NCBI RefSeq assembly: GCF_008386495.1
Contig: NZ_VTHJ01000009.1
Span: 118,418 to 182,417, forward strand
Source: Streptomyces tailanensis
GTDB lineage: Bacteria; Actinomycetota; Actinomycetes; Streptomycetales; Streptomycetaceae
DNA length: 64,000 bases
Reading direction: 5' to 3'
This document shows, in pieces, positions 9,099-18,239 of the stretch. Position numbers and translations under genes: made by a program. The notes beneath the pieces are model-generated. The model was not told the DNA's origin. It searched no databases and saw only the letters and a list, made by a program, of their open reading frames with translations. Positions within the stretch are counted from its first letter, which is position 1. Each line of letters begins with the position of its first letter.

Positions 9099-9713
9099 AT
9101 GGCTGCGCAGTCCCGGAAAGCCGCAACGGCACGTACGGCGCCGGTGAAGCGCATGCGCCGGGCCGAGCGGCGGGAGCAGATCCTGGACGCGGCGACCCGC
9201 GCGTTCGCCCGGGCCGGATTCGCGGCTACGAGCCTTGACGACATCGCCGACGAGGCCGGCCTCACGCGTGTGATGCTCTACCGGCACTTCGAGTCCAAGG
9301 CCGACCTGTACCGTGCGGTCCTCGACCGCGCGTGTACCCGCCTCGCCGATGCCGTCGGCGGCGACACCTTCGACGACGACTCGATCCCCGCCCTGCTCCG
9401 GGCGGCCTCGGCCGACCCCGAAGGCTTCCGCCTGCTGTTCCGCCACGCGGCGCGAGAACCGGACTTCCGTGACCTCGTCGATTCCCTCACCGCCGCGTCA
9501 CGGGAGATCACCGCGCAGAACCTCACCCAGCGCATCCCCGCTGGGCCCTGGCTGGACTGGGCGGCACGCGTGATTCCCGCCTTCACGCTCGAAGCGGTGA
9601 TCGGCTGGCTCGACGCTGGACAACCCGACCCCGAGCACGCGGCCGGCCGGATCAGCCAAGCCGTCCACGGCATCATCCAGGCCGCCCAGACTTCGATTGT
9701 CACCAGTCCCTGA
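9099..9713 (+). CDS. TetR-family transcriptional regulator
   Basis: 204 residues. The N-terminal helix-turn-helix reads TSLDDIADEAGLTRVMLYRHF, a standard TetR recognition region, after an Arg/Lys-rich tail. The rest is a helical ligand domain. The ATG at 9099 follows AGAGGAGG at about ten bases, so it is preferred over the upstream in-frame start at 9021, which lies in the operator region. It is divergent from the P450 gene and probably represses it and itself. Confidence 0.85.
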   Translation: MAAQSRKAATARTAPVKRMRRAERREQILDAATRAFARAGFAATSLDDIADEAGLTRVMLYRHFESKADLYRAVLDRACTRLADAVGGDTFDDDSIPALLRAASADPEGFRLLFRHAAREPDFRDLVDSLTAASREITAQNLTQRIPAGPWLDWAARVIPAFTLEAVIGWLDAGQPDPEHAAGRISQAVHGIIQAAQTSIVTSP

Positions 9714-9724
9714 GATCAGCCGGA

Positions 9725-10330
9725 GTGCGGTTCGGGCAGGTGGGGCTGGAGCCGGGCGCCGAAGTAGCCGGGCTCATCACTGCCAGGACGGCGTACACGG
9801 CCGCCCCGGCGACGGTGGTGGTGAATCGCGGCGAGTGTGGCCGGCGGGAGGAGAGTCAGGGGCAGGGCATTGGCGGCGAGGATCGGCCGGAGCAGGGAAC
9901 CGTCGCCGATCCCGTAGATCCCGCCTGCCGCCCCGACGGCCAGAGCAAGAGCGGCGAGAGTGCCCGGAGACGGTTCGGCCGCCTTCGGCCGCGGTCGGTC
10001 TCGGTCCGGCCGTCGGGTGCGGACGCACAGCCATATTCCGAGCGGCAGCGGCAGCGGCAGTGCCGCGTTCAGCGCACGGAAGACGTCCGGGCCGCGAAGC
10101 GCGAAGACGCGCACGGCGGCGCCGACGACGACTCCGGGCGGCATCCAGAGGGCCGGGCGCCGGGCCAAGCCGCCGTGCAGAGCGCCGTCGCGGTGGTCAT
10201 GCCATGGCGCTGGCCCCGCCATCACCCCGCCCCGGACACGCCGACCGGCACGGTCACGGTCGAGATCAGCAGACCGGCAGCGAGCCCTGCCCGGATCGCC
10301 CAGTCCACCGCTGTCCCCGCCCCTTGATCG
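9725..10330 (-). pseudogene. TauE/SafE-type membrane exporter, decayed
   Basis: On the minus strand, pieces of a TauE/SafE sulfite-exporter-like protein can be read in broken frames: ISTVTVPVGVSGA near the N-terminus, then PGVVVGAAVRVFALRGPDVF, LALAVGAAGGIYGIGDGSLL and finally FGARLQPHLPEP. Intact members run about 250 residues. Here the middle carries frameshifts and the section before the last piece is deleted. It ends 58 bases from the CDF metal exporter and may once have been part of that neighbourhood. Confidence 0.65.
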
Positions 10331-10388
10331 CCCGTCGGTATCTACGCGTTGGACGCCGGGGGCGAGGGACAGGTCGGCAACGAGATGT

Positions 10389-11114
10389 TCACGAACAGCA
10401 GGAGCAGACCGGGCTGCAACCGCAGGCATCCGCAGGCGTAGTCGGTTCGTCCGCACGGGTCTCGGCGGCCGGGTGGGCGGTGGGTGCGCAGCAGCCCTTG
10501 CCCTGCCACGCGTCGCGGCCCTCCTTGACCGCGACGGCGGCGATGGCGAGCGCGGCGATCGGGTCGGCCCAGGACCAGCCGAGGGCGGCGTTGGCGACCA
10601 GGCCGACCAGGAGGACGGCCGAGAGGTAGGTGCACAGCAGAGTTTGCTTGGAGTCGGCGACTGCGCTGGCGGATCCGAGTTCCCGACCGGCCTTGCGCTG
10701 GGCAGCGGACAGGAACGGCATGATCGCCAGGGAAAGGGCGGCCAGAGCGATCCCCGGGATCGAGCGGTCGGCCTCGGAGGCCCCGGCCAGTGCGCGCACG
10801 GCGTCGACACCGACGTAGGCGGCGAGGGCGAAGAAGGAGACGGCGATGATCCGCAGCGCGGTCTTCTCCCGCGTCTGGCGCACGTGAGGGTCGCGGGCGG
10901 AGAACTGCCAGGCGACCGCCGCGGCGGAGCACACCTCGATGACCGAGTCCAGGCCGAAGCCGACCAAGGCGGTGGAGGAGGCCACGGCGCCGGCGGTGAT
11001 CGCGACGATTGCCTCAAGGACGTTGTAGGTGATGGTCGCGGCGACCAGTAGCCGTATCCGACGGGTGAGCGCGTCGCGGCGGGCCGGGGACGGGCCGAGC
11101 GATAGCGGGGTCAT
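10389..11114 (-). CDS. CDF-type metal cation efflux protein with Cys-rich tail
   Basis: 241-residue inner-membrane protein with about six spans. The second-span motif GFGLDSVIE and the fifth-span ADSKQT supply the two Asp residues that CDF exporters use for metal. The C-terminal tail is unusually Cys-rich: GKGCCAPTAH and CGCSPVCSCCS at the very end, fitting thiophilic metals such as Cd, Pb, Cu or Hg more than Zn. The ATG overlaps the stop codon of the ArsR gene (ATGA), so the two form a coupled operon. Metal-dependent derepression through ArsR is the likely control. Confidence 0.85.
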   Translation of the reverse strand: MTPLSLGPSPARRDALTRRIRLLVAATITYNVLEAIVAITAGAVASSTALVGFGLDSVIEVCSAAAVAWQFSARDPHVRQTREKTALRIIAVSFFALAAYVGVDAVRALAGASEADRSIPGIALAALSLAIMPFLSAAQRKAGRELGSASAVADSKQTLLCTYLSAVLLVGLVANAALGWSWADPIAALAIAAVAVKEGRDAWQGKGCCAPTAHPAAETRADEPTTPADACGCSPVCSCCS

Positions 11115-11449
11115 CAGCAGCAGCCTTCTGTGGCAGCGGCCGGGCACGTCTTGTCCGATTCGACCGCGACCACGACGGCCAGCAGATGGTCCAGTGCGTG
11201 GCCCAGGCGGGAGTCGGCGAGTTCGTAGCGGGTGCGGCGTCCGTCCGGCACGGTCACGACCAGGCCACAGTCGCGTAGGCAGGCCAGGTGGTTCGACAGC
11301 CGGGTGCGGGAGATGCCGAGCGCGTCGGCGATGTCGGCCGGGTAGGCCGCGTCCTGGCGCAGGGCGAGCAGGATGCGGCAGCGGATCGGGTCGGCGAGCG
11401 CGCGGCCGAAGCGGGCCAGCGTGTCGATGTCGGAGGCGGCGGTCAGCAC
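11114..11449 (-). CDS. ArsR/SmtB-family metal-sensing repressor
   Basis: 111 residues with a winged helix-turn-helix (DALGISRTRLSNHLACLRDC, then VPDGRRTRYELAD as the wing). Cys residues fall in the recognition-helix region (ACLRDC) and at the C-terminus (KTCPAA, EGCC). That pattern resembles CmtR-type Cd/Pb sensors rather than the ELCVCDL type of arsenite sensors. It is the first gene of the operon with the CDF exporter, and a perfect 28-bp palindrome lies 14 bases upstream of its start. Confidence 0.88.
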   Translation of the reverse strand: MLTAASDIDTLARFGRALADPIRCRILLALRQDAAYPADIADALGISRTRLSNHLACLRDCGLVVTVPDGRRTRYELADSRLGHALDHLLAVVVAVESDKTCPAAATEGCC

Positions 11450-11462
11450 GGGGAAAACAGTA

Positions 11463-11490
11463 CATGGTTTCCTGAATTCAGGAAACCATG
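11463..11490. promoter_or_regulatory. 28-bp perfect palindrome, ArsR operator
   Basis: Bases 11463-11490 read identically on both strands, with GGTTTCCTGAAT as the core of one arm and a central GAATTC. The site lies 14 bases upstream of the ArsR start at 11449 and has the size of a double-site repressor operator. Assignment to the ArsR protein rests on position. Confidence 0.75.
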
Positions 11491-11868
11491 AACTAATTGG
11501 GCGGTCTGGTCTCAGGGGCGTCGGGGGTGCTCGGTGATCCAGCGGGCGGCAAGGAGTCCGGAGCGGCGGTGAGACGGCGGTGTTCAGGCTGAGGGTGTCG
11601 GAGAGGATCCCCGAGGGGGCGGCCGGTCGAGCAGCGCGAGGGCGAAGGCGAGACCGGCGGCCTGGACGAGCATGCCTTGGGCGACGAGGGGGAGGGCGAG
11701 TCCGGCGGCGACGAAGACGACGCCGATCAACTCGGGGGTGGGGCGCAGACCGTATGCGGTGCGAGGTAGCCGGTGAGGAGGGTGATGTCGCCGACGGCTT
11801 CGTTGAGGCCGGTGGCCAGACCCCCGGCCGTGCTCATGGATGTCAAGCAGCAGTCCTTGGGTGGGTCG
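11491..11868 (-). other. remnant of a hydrophobic protein, no intact gene
   Basis: The minus strand shows short hydrophobic stretches in two frames (GVVFVAAGLALPLVAQGML, then AAGLAFALAL; a separate frame opens MSTAGGLATGLNEAVGD). They look like the remains of a small membrane transporter, broken by stops. No family could be named. No intact gene is present. Confidence 0.35.
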
Positions 11869-12600
11869 TCAGTCGGGCTGCATGATCCAGTCGCCGGGAA
11901 ACGCCGCTCTGAAGGTGTCGAGTTGTGCGGTGGTGCGGCCACGTACCCACAGCCACTGCCGGGCATCGTCGCGCAGGATCAGATCGGCCCCGGCGAACCA
12001 GCGGACGGGCGGACCATCGGGGTCTGCCCACAAGGGGTAGTCGGGAAAGGGCAGGCGCTCGAAGTGCTCCTCGACGCCTTGGAGGGCCCTCTCGTCCAGT
12101 TCGCGGTTGTCGGAGACGTCGTCGGCAGGCTCTGCGGACAGCAGGGCCTCGGAGAGGATCATTTCCACCGCCGCCAGCGACAGACGCTCCAGAAACGGCC
12201 TCCACGGCGTGCGGCAGTCGCGGGTGAGCTCGCGGAAAACCACTGGAGGATCGGGCTGCGCCAGCTGCGAGACCCGAACACCCCAGACCGCGCAGTGCTG
12301 ATTCTCGACACGAAAGACCAGCACGTTCTTGTCGAGCCGCAGCTGATCGGGACGCAACAGACGGTCCTGGCGGCTGGTGAGGTCGCCGCGCCGTCCCGGG
12401 AGGCGATAGCAAGACGTCAGCGTGGCCGGAAGCCGCAGACCGAGCCGGTGTTCGGCCGCGGTGATTTCTTCGGCTGTGCGCCCGTCTTCGTCCTCCAGCG
12501 GGCTGAGCCAGTACTCCGCGAACCACTCGACGAACCGGAAGGCACTCTCGGCGTCGTCGATCGGGGCCATGGCCTCGGAGATCGCATGCTTCGCTGACAC
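11869..12600 (-). CDS. SMI1/KNR4 (SUKH) family protein
   Basis: 243 residues. The region TAEEITAAEHRLGLRLPATL is the characteristic SUKH opening, followed by WADPDGPPVRWFAGAD and RDDARQWLWVRG. SUKH proteins are cytoplasmic; many serve as immunity proteins against contact-dependent or polymorphic toxins. No toxin gene is recognisable next door, so it is either an orphan immunity protein or a housekeeping member. Confidence 0.7.
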   Translation of the reverse strand: MSAKHAISEAMAPIDDAESAFRFVEWFAEYWLSPLEDEDGRTAEEITAAEHRLGLRLPATLTSCYRLPGRRGDLTSRQDRLLRPDQLRLDKNVLVFRVENQHCAVWGVRVSQLAQPDPPVVFRELTRDCRTPWRPFLERLSLAAVEMILSEALLSAEPADDVSDNRELDERALQGVEEHFERLPFPDYPLWADPDGPPVRWFAGADLILRDDARQWLWVRGRTTAQLDTFRAAFPGDWIMQPD

Positions 12601-12763
12601 GGGACGACCTTACCCAGCACCGCTGACAGCGTGGCGCGTCAGGCGTCTTGGATGAGCACAGGGTTCCATGGGTTTGCATCCAGGGCACTCAGGCGCGGTC
12701 GCCCTCTGCGGCGGCCGAGGTCGTAACAACCGCGCGGGTGAACCAACGGTCGGACGGCCGGGC

Positions 12764-13660
12764 TCAGTCACCCCGCCGTTGCCAGGCATCGTGCACATGG
12801 CGGCCCAGGAGCGGCCCGCCGAAGACCACGAACCCGACGCCGATGAGCCAGGACTGCACAACGAGCATGGTGCCGACGGCCCCGTAGGTGACCGCGTTGG
12901 TCGCGATCAGGGGTGAGAACACTTGGTCGGAGAACCAGCGCAACCCGCCGAGGCCCGCCATCGTGGCGATCGAACCTGGCAGCAGCGCACCCCAGCGCAC
13001 CCGCTCGCCGAGCAGGAAGTGCTGTCCCCACCAGAAGAACAACACCCCCAACAGCGAGGTGAGGACGATGCGCAGGACCGACTGCGCCGTTACGCCCCGC
13101 AACGCCGCACCGCTCTGCGTCTCGGCGTACAGATAGCCCGTCAGCGCGGCGAGCCACACCACGCGGCGCCACACGTGGTGCCACGGTCCCGAGGGCACCT
13201 CCCAGATCCTCTCGTAGCCGTTCTGCACACTCGCCGCGAAGGTGACGCCGAACAGTACGACGAGCAGCACGCTGAGGGCGCTGGTCGCGCTCAGCACCTT
13301 GCGCGGCGCGGCGAACAGCTCGCGCACCGCCTCGGCCGGGCGCCCCGAGAGGCTCATCCCATCGATGACCCACAGGGCGAAGCCCCGCTCCTGGAAGGGG
13401 AGCGCCGCGGCGACGACGATCAGCAGCGGGACCAGTGTGACCAGCCCCAGCGCCGAGAAGCCCATGGCGCGGTGGAGCAGTTCCAGGTCGATCCCGTGCC
13501 GCCACAGCCGTCCGGCGATGGAGTCGTGCCAGCGGGCGTGCAGGCCGCGGTGGCGTGGTGCCGGCCCCGGGGAAGCGCCGGAGGCGTCCTTCACGCGTCC
13601 CTCGCTTCCCGGCGCGCCCGAGCGCGCGCCTGCCACTTGCCCGCCGGAGGCACTGGCCAT
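12764..13660 (-). CDS. YihY/BrkB-family membrane protein
   Basis: 298 residues with about six membrane segments in the order seen in the YihY (formerly ribonuclease BN) family: GFSALGLVTLVPLLIVVAAA, then segments around LSVLLVVLFGVTF, LRIVLTSLLGVLFFWWG and MLVVQSWLIGVGFVVFGG. The ATG at 13660 is chosen for its AAGGAG eight bases upstream; the N-terminal 50 residues are disordered. Members are integral membrane proteins of uncertain role. The old RNase label is not supported by any nuclease motif here. Confidence 0.8.
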   Translation of the reverse strand: MASASGGQVAGARSGAPGSEGRVKDASGASPGPAPRHRGLHARWHDSIAGRLWRHGIDLELLHRAMGFSALGLVTLVPLLIVVAAALPFQERGFALWVIDGMSLSGRPAEAVRELFAAPRKVLSATSALSVLLVVLFGVTFAASVQNGYERIWEVPSGPWHHVWRRVVWLAALTGYLYAETQSGAALRGVTAQSVLRIVLTSLLGVLFFWWGQHFLLGERVRWGALLPGSIATMAGLGGLRWFSDQVFSPLIATNAVTYGAVGTMLVVQSWLIGVGFVVFGGPLLGRHVHDAWQRRGD

Positions 13661-13853
13661 CCGGCGCTCCTTGACCGGGACGACGTTCAGCGATTCCCGA
13701 GCTGGTCGGCGGCGAAACCTCTGCGGAGGCAGGTCACCCTTGATCCCCCGCATAAAACGTACGCATATGACTACAGTGAGTAGCGACCGGTGAGGGGTAA
13801 ATCGAGATCCAGCTCCAGTGACCCGAGCGACTCCGAGCGAGCCACCGCTTGCT

Positions 13854-14297
13854 TCATCTCAGGGAGAGGCGTCGGCGGATCTCTGTCGCGGTTCCTGTCA
13901 CAAGGGCGAGCACGAACAGCGTGAGCCCCGTGAAGATCACAGGGTTTACCCAGGTTGGCACCAGTTCGCTTCCCACGCCGTCCGACGTCATGCACTGCGC
14001 ACTGACCGGCAGCGACTCCCGCGTCACGATGTGATCGCCTTGTAGGCCACGTGCCGCACACAATTGGTCCGGGTCCAGGATGTAGAACCCCGACATCACA
14101 CCCCACGCGTACGCGCCGAACGCCGCCGCGCCGGCCATGACTGAGACCAGTGCGCACGTTGTGACGCTCGGCATGTGCCACCCACTGCCCGGCAACCGCT
14201 TGTAGGCCCGCAGGGCGAGCGCCGCGGCAGCAACGACGAACACGCAGGGCGCAAGGAGCGGTGCAAGGGTCAGGGCCACGAACAGAACGCTTGCCAT
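13854..14297 (-). CDS. small membrane protein of unknown function
   Basis: 147 residues with membrane segments at about residues 3-28, 46-68 and 116-136 (VIFTGLTLFVLALVTGTAT). Between the last two lies an extracytoplasmic loop with two Cys residues (QLCAARG and AQCMTSD) that could form a disulfide. The C-terminus is basic (EIRRRLSLR). No family is recognised. It stands alone between a YihY gene and an IS remnant. Confidence 0.55.
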   Translation of the reverse strand: MASVLFVALTLAPLLAPCVFVVAAAALALRAYKRLPGSGWHMPSVTTCALVSVMAGAAAFGAYAWGVMSGFYILDPDQLCAARGLQGDHIVTRESLPVSAQCMTSDGVGSELVPTWVNPVIFTGLTLFVLALVTGTATEIRRRLSLR

Positions 14298-14961
14298 GCC
14301 TGCCCAGACACCGCAGCGGGTAGATCGGTTCCTCCGCCTGTGCGCGCCTGTGCTTCGTTCACATTCCGAGGCCTGGGTTGCCCGCCGGGGACACGATGAG
14401 CTGGGCGACTTCGTAGGTGTGGACTTCTTCAGGGCCGGCCTGGCTCTGACGTTGGTTCAGCGGCCCCGACATGTCGGCTTCCAGCGGCCCCAGTTGGACG
14501 GTCGCTCGGACGCATTGGGGGGTGGTGACGGGGCGAAGTGGGATCTGTCAGCGATCACGGGGAACCGTCACGGTCGGTCACTGAAGCAGGATCATCTTCC
14601 TGAGCAGGTCGAACTCGGCACACCCGAATAACTGCCTTTGATCTTCTTAATGCGGTTGACGGCACCCTCGGTGCCGCCAGAGCTCCAGCGAAGGGTGAGC
14701 CCGGCGGTGACGGCATCGAGGGCGCCGGTGAGGCCGGTCAGTCCGGGCAGGTCCGCGGCGAGGGCCTCGTCGATCCAGGCGGGCAGGAGGACGCGCCGAA
14801 GGCTCCGCGAGCTGCAGTACCGCTCCGAGGCCCTCGACGGCTGCCTCGCCGCCACCGGCCTCACCCTGACGACATCACTCCGACAACCTCAGTAACTGTG
14901 GCCCTGACACGGAGGCACCTCGCGGTAGAGGTATGGATCGGACGGGTGGTCTTCGGGGCGG
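14298..14961 (-). mobile_element. ISL3-type transposase C-terminal remnant with IS end
   Basis: From about 14590 to 14800 the minus strand encodes the C-terminus of an ISL3 transposase (VLLPAWIDEALAADLPGLTG, GLTLRWSSGGTEGAVNRIKK) closely matching the complete copy at 20517-22118. The terminal sequence GCGATCACGGGGAACCG at 14553 matches that element's inverted repeat and lies only about 25 bases past the transposase stop. Upstream coding sequence is lost. Nothing recognisable was seen in 14298-14540. Confidence 0.75.
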
Positions 14962-15651
14962 TCAGCCCTCGCCAGCCGCGGCTGACTCGTAGCCTGTGAT
15001 GTCGTCGGGCTTCACCAAGCCGTCCTCGATCGCCCGGGCCAGCATGTCCGCCTTGGTCGGTGCGTTTCTGCCGACCTGCGCGTACTTGACTCTCGCTCGG
15101 CGGATGTACACGTCCACGGTGTGAACCGATACACCCATGCGCCGGGCGACCGAGGCCTTCGACATGGACTGGAACCACCACAGCAGCGCGGTACGTTCCT
15201 GCGAGGACAACTTGGGCCTGTTCGCGCCGCGATCACCTACCAGGACCCCCGCGGCCGTCGGTGTGACGTACGGCCTGTCGCCCGCCGCCGCCAGCACCGT
15301 GTTCACCAGGTGCGCCCGTCCCTCGTTCTTCGCGACGAACTCGCACGCTCCGGCCTCCAGCACTTCGAGCACCACCCGCTGCTCGGTGAACTGCGAGAAG
15401 GCGATGACCCGCTGACCCGCCGCAGCCAGCGTGGCGACAGCGTCGATGACGAGTCTGCCGTGCAGATTCAGATCGAGAATGAGGACATCCGCGACGCCGG
15501 GCGGCACCTCGAGGGTTTCGCCTGTGTACACCACCGAGATTCGCGGCTCCTCGGACAGCCAAGTCTGAATGCCTTCGATGACGACCGGGTGATCGTCGGT
15601 GATGGCAACGGTCAGCGAGCCGGTCGCATCGGATATCGGGTCTCCCACCAC
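14962..15651 (-). CDS. LuxR-type response regulator
   Basis: 229 residues. The receiver domain shows ITDDHPVV (acidic pocket), VLILDLNLHG (phospho-accepting Asp), the FSQFTEQ switch region and VAKNEG (conserved Lys). The C-terminal NarL/LuxR helix-turn-helix reads SKASVARRMGVSVHTVDVY. The GTG at 15651 is chosen because AGGAGGGGG lies about seven bases upstream; it overlaps the end of the preceding sensor gene by 40 bases. With the two sensor genes upstream it forms a translationally linked three-gene unit. Confidence 0.85.
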   Translation of the reverse strand: MVGDPISDATGSLTVAITDDHPVVIEGIQTWLSEEPRISVVYTGETLEVPPGVADVLILDLNLHGRLVIDAVATLAAAGQRVIAFSQFTEQRVVLEVLEAGACEFVAKNEGRAHLVNTVLAAAGDRPYVTPTAAGVLVGDRGANRPKLSSQERTALLWWFQSMSKASVARRMGVSVHTVDVYIRRARVKYAQVGRNAPTKADMLARAIEDGLVKPDDITGYESAAAGEG

Positions 15652-16742
15652 AACTGGTCCCCCTCCTGGTCGCACAGGAAGGACACGGCAAGCGGGCCCG
15701 GCGGTTCCACGACCGTCTCCGGCGGTGCGTCGGCCACCACACTCACCGCAACCTCCTCCGGCGTCGCCAGCAGGGTAACCCGCGCCTCGGTGGCTGCGGC
15801 GGCTAGGACCAGCAGGGCCCCTTCCGCCAGTTCTCGGCGGACGGATGTCGGCAGCTCGGGCAGGTCTCCGTAGCTCAACAGGGTGACGCGCACGCCGCGC
15901 CGCTCGGCGATATCGGCACAGGAACGAAGTTCGTGCAGAAGCGGGTGCGGGATGTCGTCCGTCTCCGCGAACAGCCTCCGCAGGCGTGCCGCCTCCACGG
16001 CGGCGCGCCGGCGTACGACGGCGTCCCCCGGGTCCAGCTGACGATCCGCCAGACCACGCAGCAGCGGTTCCACTCTGCCGCGCAAGTACTCGTAACGGCG
16101 CTGGCGCTCGGCGTGCACGGTCTCGTCGGCGGTGGCACGGGCGAGGTATTCCGCCTGCCCCGCAGCGATCTCGGTGGCTTCCCTGGCACCGTCGTTGAGC
16201 TGCCGGGCCAGGTACGCGAAGGTGAACTGGATACCCGCGGTGGTGTAAATCCCGGCCAGCAGACGGGAGACGGTGACATGGTCGAGCGCGCCGTCGGCGG
16301 CCAGGAAGCCCACCGTGACAGCCGTGTTGGCGCCGAGCAGGACGATCAGCTCCCACAGCGGACGCTGTATCAGAAGTAGCACGCCGAACCAGCCCACGGT
16401 GTTCCACGCCCAGCTCACGTCGCCGATCGCCCCGCCCGGCGGGTACGCGGCGGTCGCGACAACGCCGGTGACCAGCGCCGCCCCCGCAAGCATCCGCGCG
16501 CTGTGCGCGCTGAGCGCGGAACGCAGCAGCAGGACGGAACCGGTCGCCTGAATGACCGCGAGGGCCAGCCAGGCGCCCGCGGCGGCGGCCTGCGGCTCGT
16601 ACACCGGCCAGCCCCTGAGTACCAGCAGGGTGTCCAGACCCAGGTGCCAGACACCGACGATCGTCACCACCCCGATATTGACGGCCCTGGCAAAACGGGT
16701 GGCGACCATACCCCTGACGACGCCGACGGTCATGGTTCCCAC
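15612..16742 (-). CDS. membrane sensor, degenerate histidine-kinase-like
   Basis: 376 residues: about five membrane spans in the first 190 residues, a coiled linker (EYLARATADETVHAERQRRY), then a C-terminal domain with the overall layout of a NarL-type kinase. I cannot find the usual phospho-accepting His box, an N-box (xxNxxxH) or the DxGxG nucleotide motif. It is therefore probably a non-catalytic partner of the kinase encoded just upstream, whose 3' end it overlaps by 13 bases. It may supply ligand sensing in a heteromeric receptor. Confidence 0.65.
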   Translation of the reverse strand: MGTMTVGVVRGMVATRFARAVNIGVVTIVGVWHLGLDTLLVLRGWPVYEPQAAAAGAWLALAVIQATGSVLLLRSALSAHSARMLAGAALVTGVVATAAYPPGGAIGDVSWAWNTVGWFGVLLLIQRPLWELIVLLGANTAVTVGFLAADGALDHVTVSRLLAGIYTTAGIQFTFAYLARQLNDGAREATEIAAGQAEYLARATADETVHAERQRRYEYLRGRVEPLLRGLADRQLDPGDAVVRRRAAVEAARLRRLFAETDDIPHPLLHELRSCADIAERRGVRVTLLSYGDLPELPTSVRRELAEGALLVLAAAATEARVTLLATPEEVAVSVVADAPPETVVEPPGPLAVSFLCDQEGDQLWWETRYPMRPAR

Positions 16743-17941
16743 CTCAGTACGACCCGGGTGCCGGCGCCGGGGGACGAGTCCGCCCGGGCGCTGCCGCCCA
16801 CGGCACGCATCCGTCCATAGACCGATTCCCGCAGACCGCGCCGGTGGGAGGGAACAGCCGCAGGGTCGAACCCGTCTCCGCTGTCGCAGACTTCGACGGT
16901 GACGCCCTGCCTGACGCGTCGGGCCGTGACCCGGGCAGCGCGGGTGTTCGCGTGCCGGGCCACGTTGGTCAGGGCTTCGGCGACCCCTTGCGAGAGGGCT
17001 ACGACGACCTCGTGGGGCAGGTCCAGCGGCGACACGTCGAACTCGATGTCCAGTGGCGGGAGGCCGACGCGGCGCGTCAGTACGACGGTGCGCAGCGCGA
17101 CATCCAGCGGTGCTGGAACCTGCGCCGCATCGCGTGCCACGCGGGGGTGTGCCCGCAGGTCTTCGATGACGGCCAGGTCGGCCGCGGCCCGTTCCGGCAG
17201 TGCGGCGGAGTCACGGGTGATGCTGCCGGTGCCCACCATGGTGAGCGTGGCGAGCACGGTGTCGTGCAGCAGCCGCTGCTGGTCCAGTTCATCGCTGCGG
17301 GCGGCAGACCGGGCCCGCGCCGACGCGCGCGCCGACGCCTGTTCGGACAGCGCGAGATCCGCCCTGCGCGCTCCATGCCGCAGCAGGACCATGACAGCGG
17401 CGGCGAGCAACCCCTGGAGGACCAGGAGTACGGAGGCCTCTCTTACGCCGGCGCCCACCGCGTGGGCCGCCGCGATGGCGAGCGCCGCGGCCATCGCCAC
17501 GGGCTGCCGCAGCATGAACTGTGCGATGAAGACACCGGTTCCGGCGACCATGTCGATCCATCCGGAGCCCGCTGACGCTTCCAGGACCTCGGCCGGGACG
17601 AGCCTGCCGTGCGCCAGACAGAGCACCACAACGACGGCGGTGTCACCGACGGAGAGCCAGGGATGCGGTCCCGGCCTGAACATCACAACGGTGAACAGGC
17701 CGCTCCACACCAGCAGTCCGACGACAGCGACGGCCACCCAGACGGATCGTGCGGGCGGTGCGAAGCCGACCACAGCGACCAGGGCCGCTCCGACAGCACT
17801 GGTCGCCCTCAGGACCGCGGACAGGCGTGCGGACTTGCGCTGAAGCTGGTGTTGGGCGGGCCTCTGCGTCGACCCGCCGCCTCCATCGGGCGAATTCCCG
17901 CCTCCGCCTGGCAAAGTGAGGGCTCTGGCCGTATTCCCCAT
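16730..17941 (-). CDS. NarL/DesK-type sensor histidine kinase
   Basis: 403 residues. About six membrane segments precede the dimerisation box QRLLHDTVLATL (phospho-accepting His). The ATPase domain has the N-box EALTNVARHANT, the G1 motif CDSGDGFDP and a C-terminal GAGTRVVLRW. The ATG at 17941 follows a purine run (GGGGGGGAG) and skips 17 in-frame residues read from 17992. First gene of the operon with the degenerate sensor and the LuxR-type regulator. The signal is unknown. Confidence 0.85.
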   Translation of the reverse strand: MGNTARALTLPGGGGNSPDGGGGSTQRPAQHQLQRKSARLSAVLRATSAVGAALVAVVGFAPPARSVWVAVAVVGLLVWSGLFTVVMFRPGPHPWLSVGDTAVVVVLCLAHGRLVPAEVLEASAGSGWIDMVAGTGVFIAQFMLRQPVAMAAALAIAAAHAVGAGVREASVLLVLQGLLAAAVMVLLRHGARRADLALSEQASARASARARSAARSDELDQQRLLHDTVLATLTMVGTGSITRDSAALPERAAADLAVIEDLRAHPRVARDAAQVPAPLDVALRTVVLTRRVGLPPLDIEFDVSPLDLPHEVVVALSQGVAEALTNVARHANTRAARVTARRVRQGVTVEVCDSGDGFDPAAVPSHRRGLRESVYGRMRAVGGSARADSSPGAGTRVVLRWEP

Positions 17942-18239
17942 GGTGTCTCCCCCCCCGTTACCCCCGGGTGCCGATGGAACCCGCCGCGCCACCTAAGTTA
18001 CCGAGCGCGGGCGACGGGAGGTGTGCGCGGCATCTCGCCGCGTTGTCACGCGTTCGCGTGACATGCCCATCGCGAGTCCCGCCTCTAGTCTTCAGAACCG
18101 GGACGCCCGGGAGGGATCCGGGGTGTCATTCGAGGTTCGGCGGCCCTGCCCGTACGGGCGGCCAGTGATCCAGCACGCTCACTCTGATCGGACACCCGAT
18201 CTCTACGAGTTCAACCCGATTACCTGAAGGGGTAGGGCC

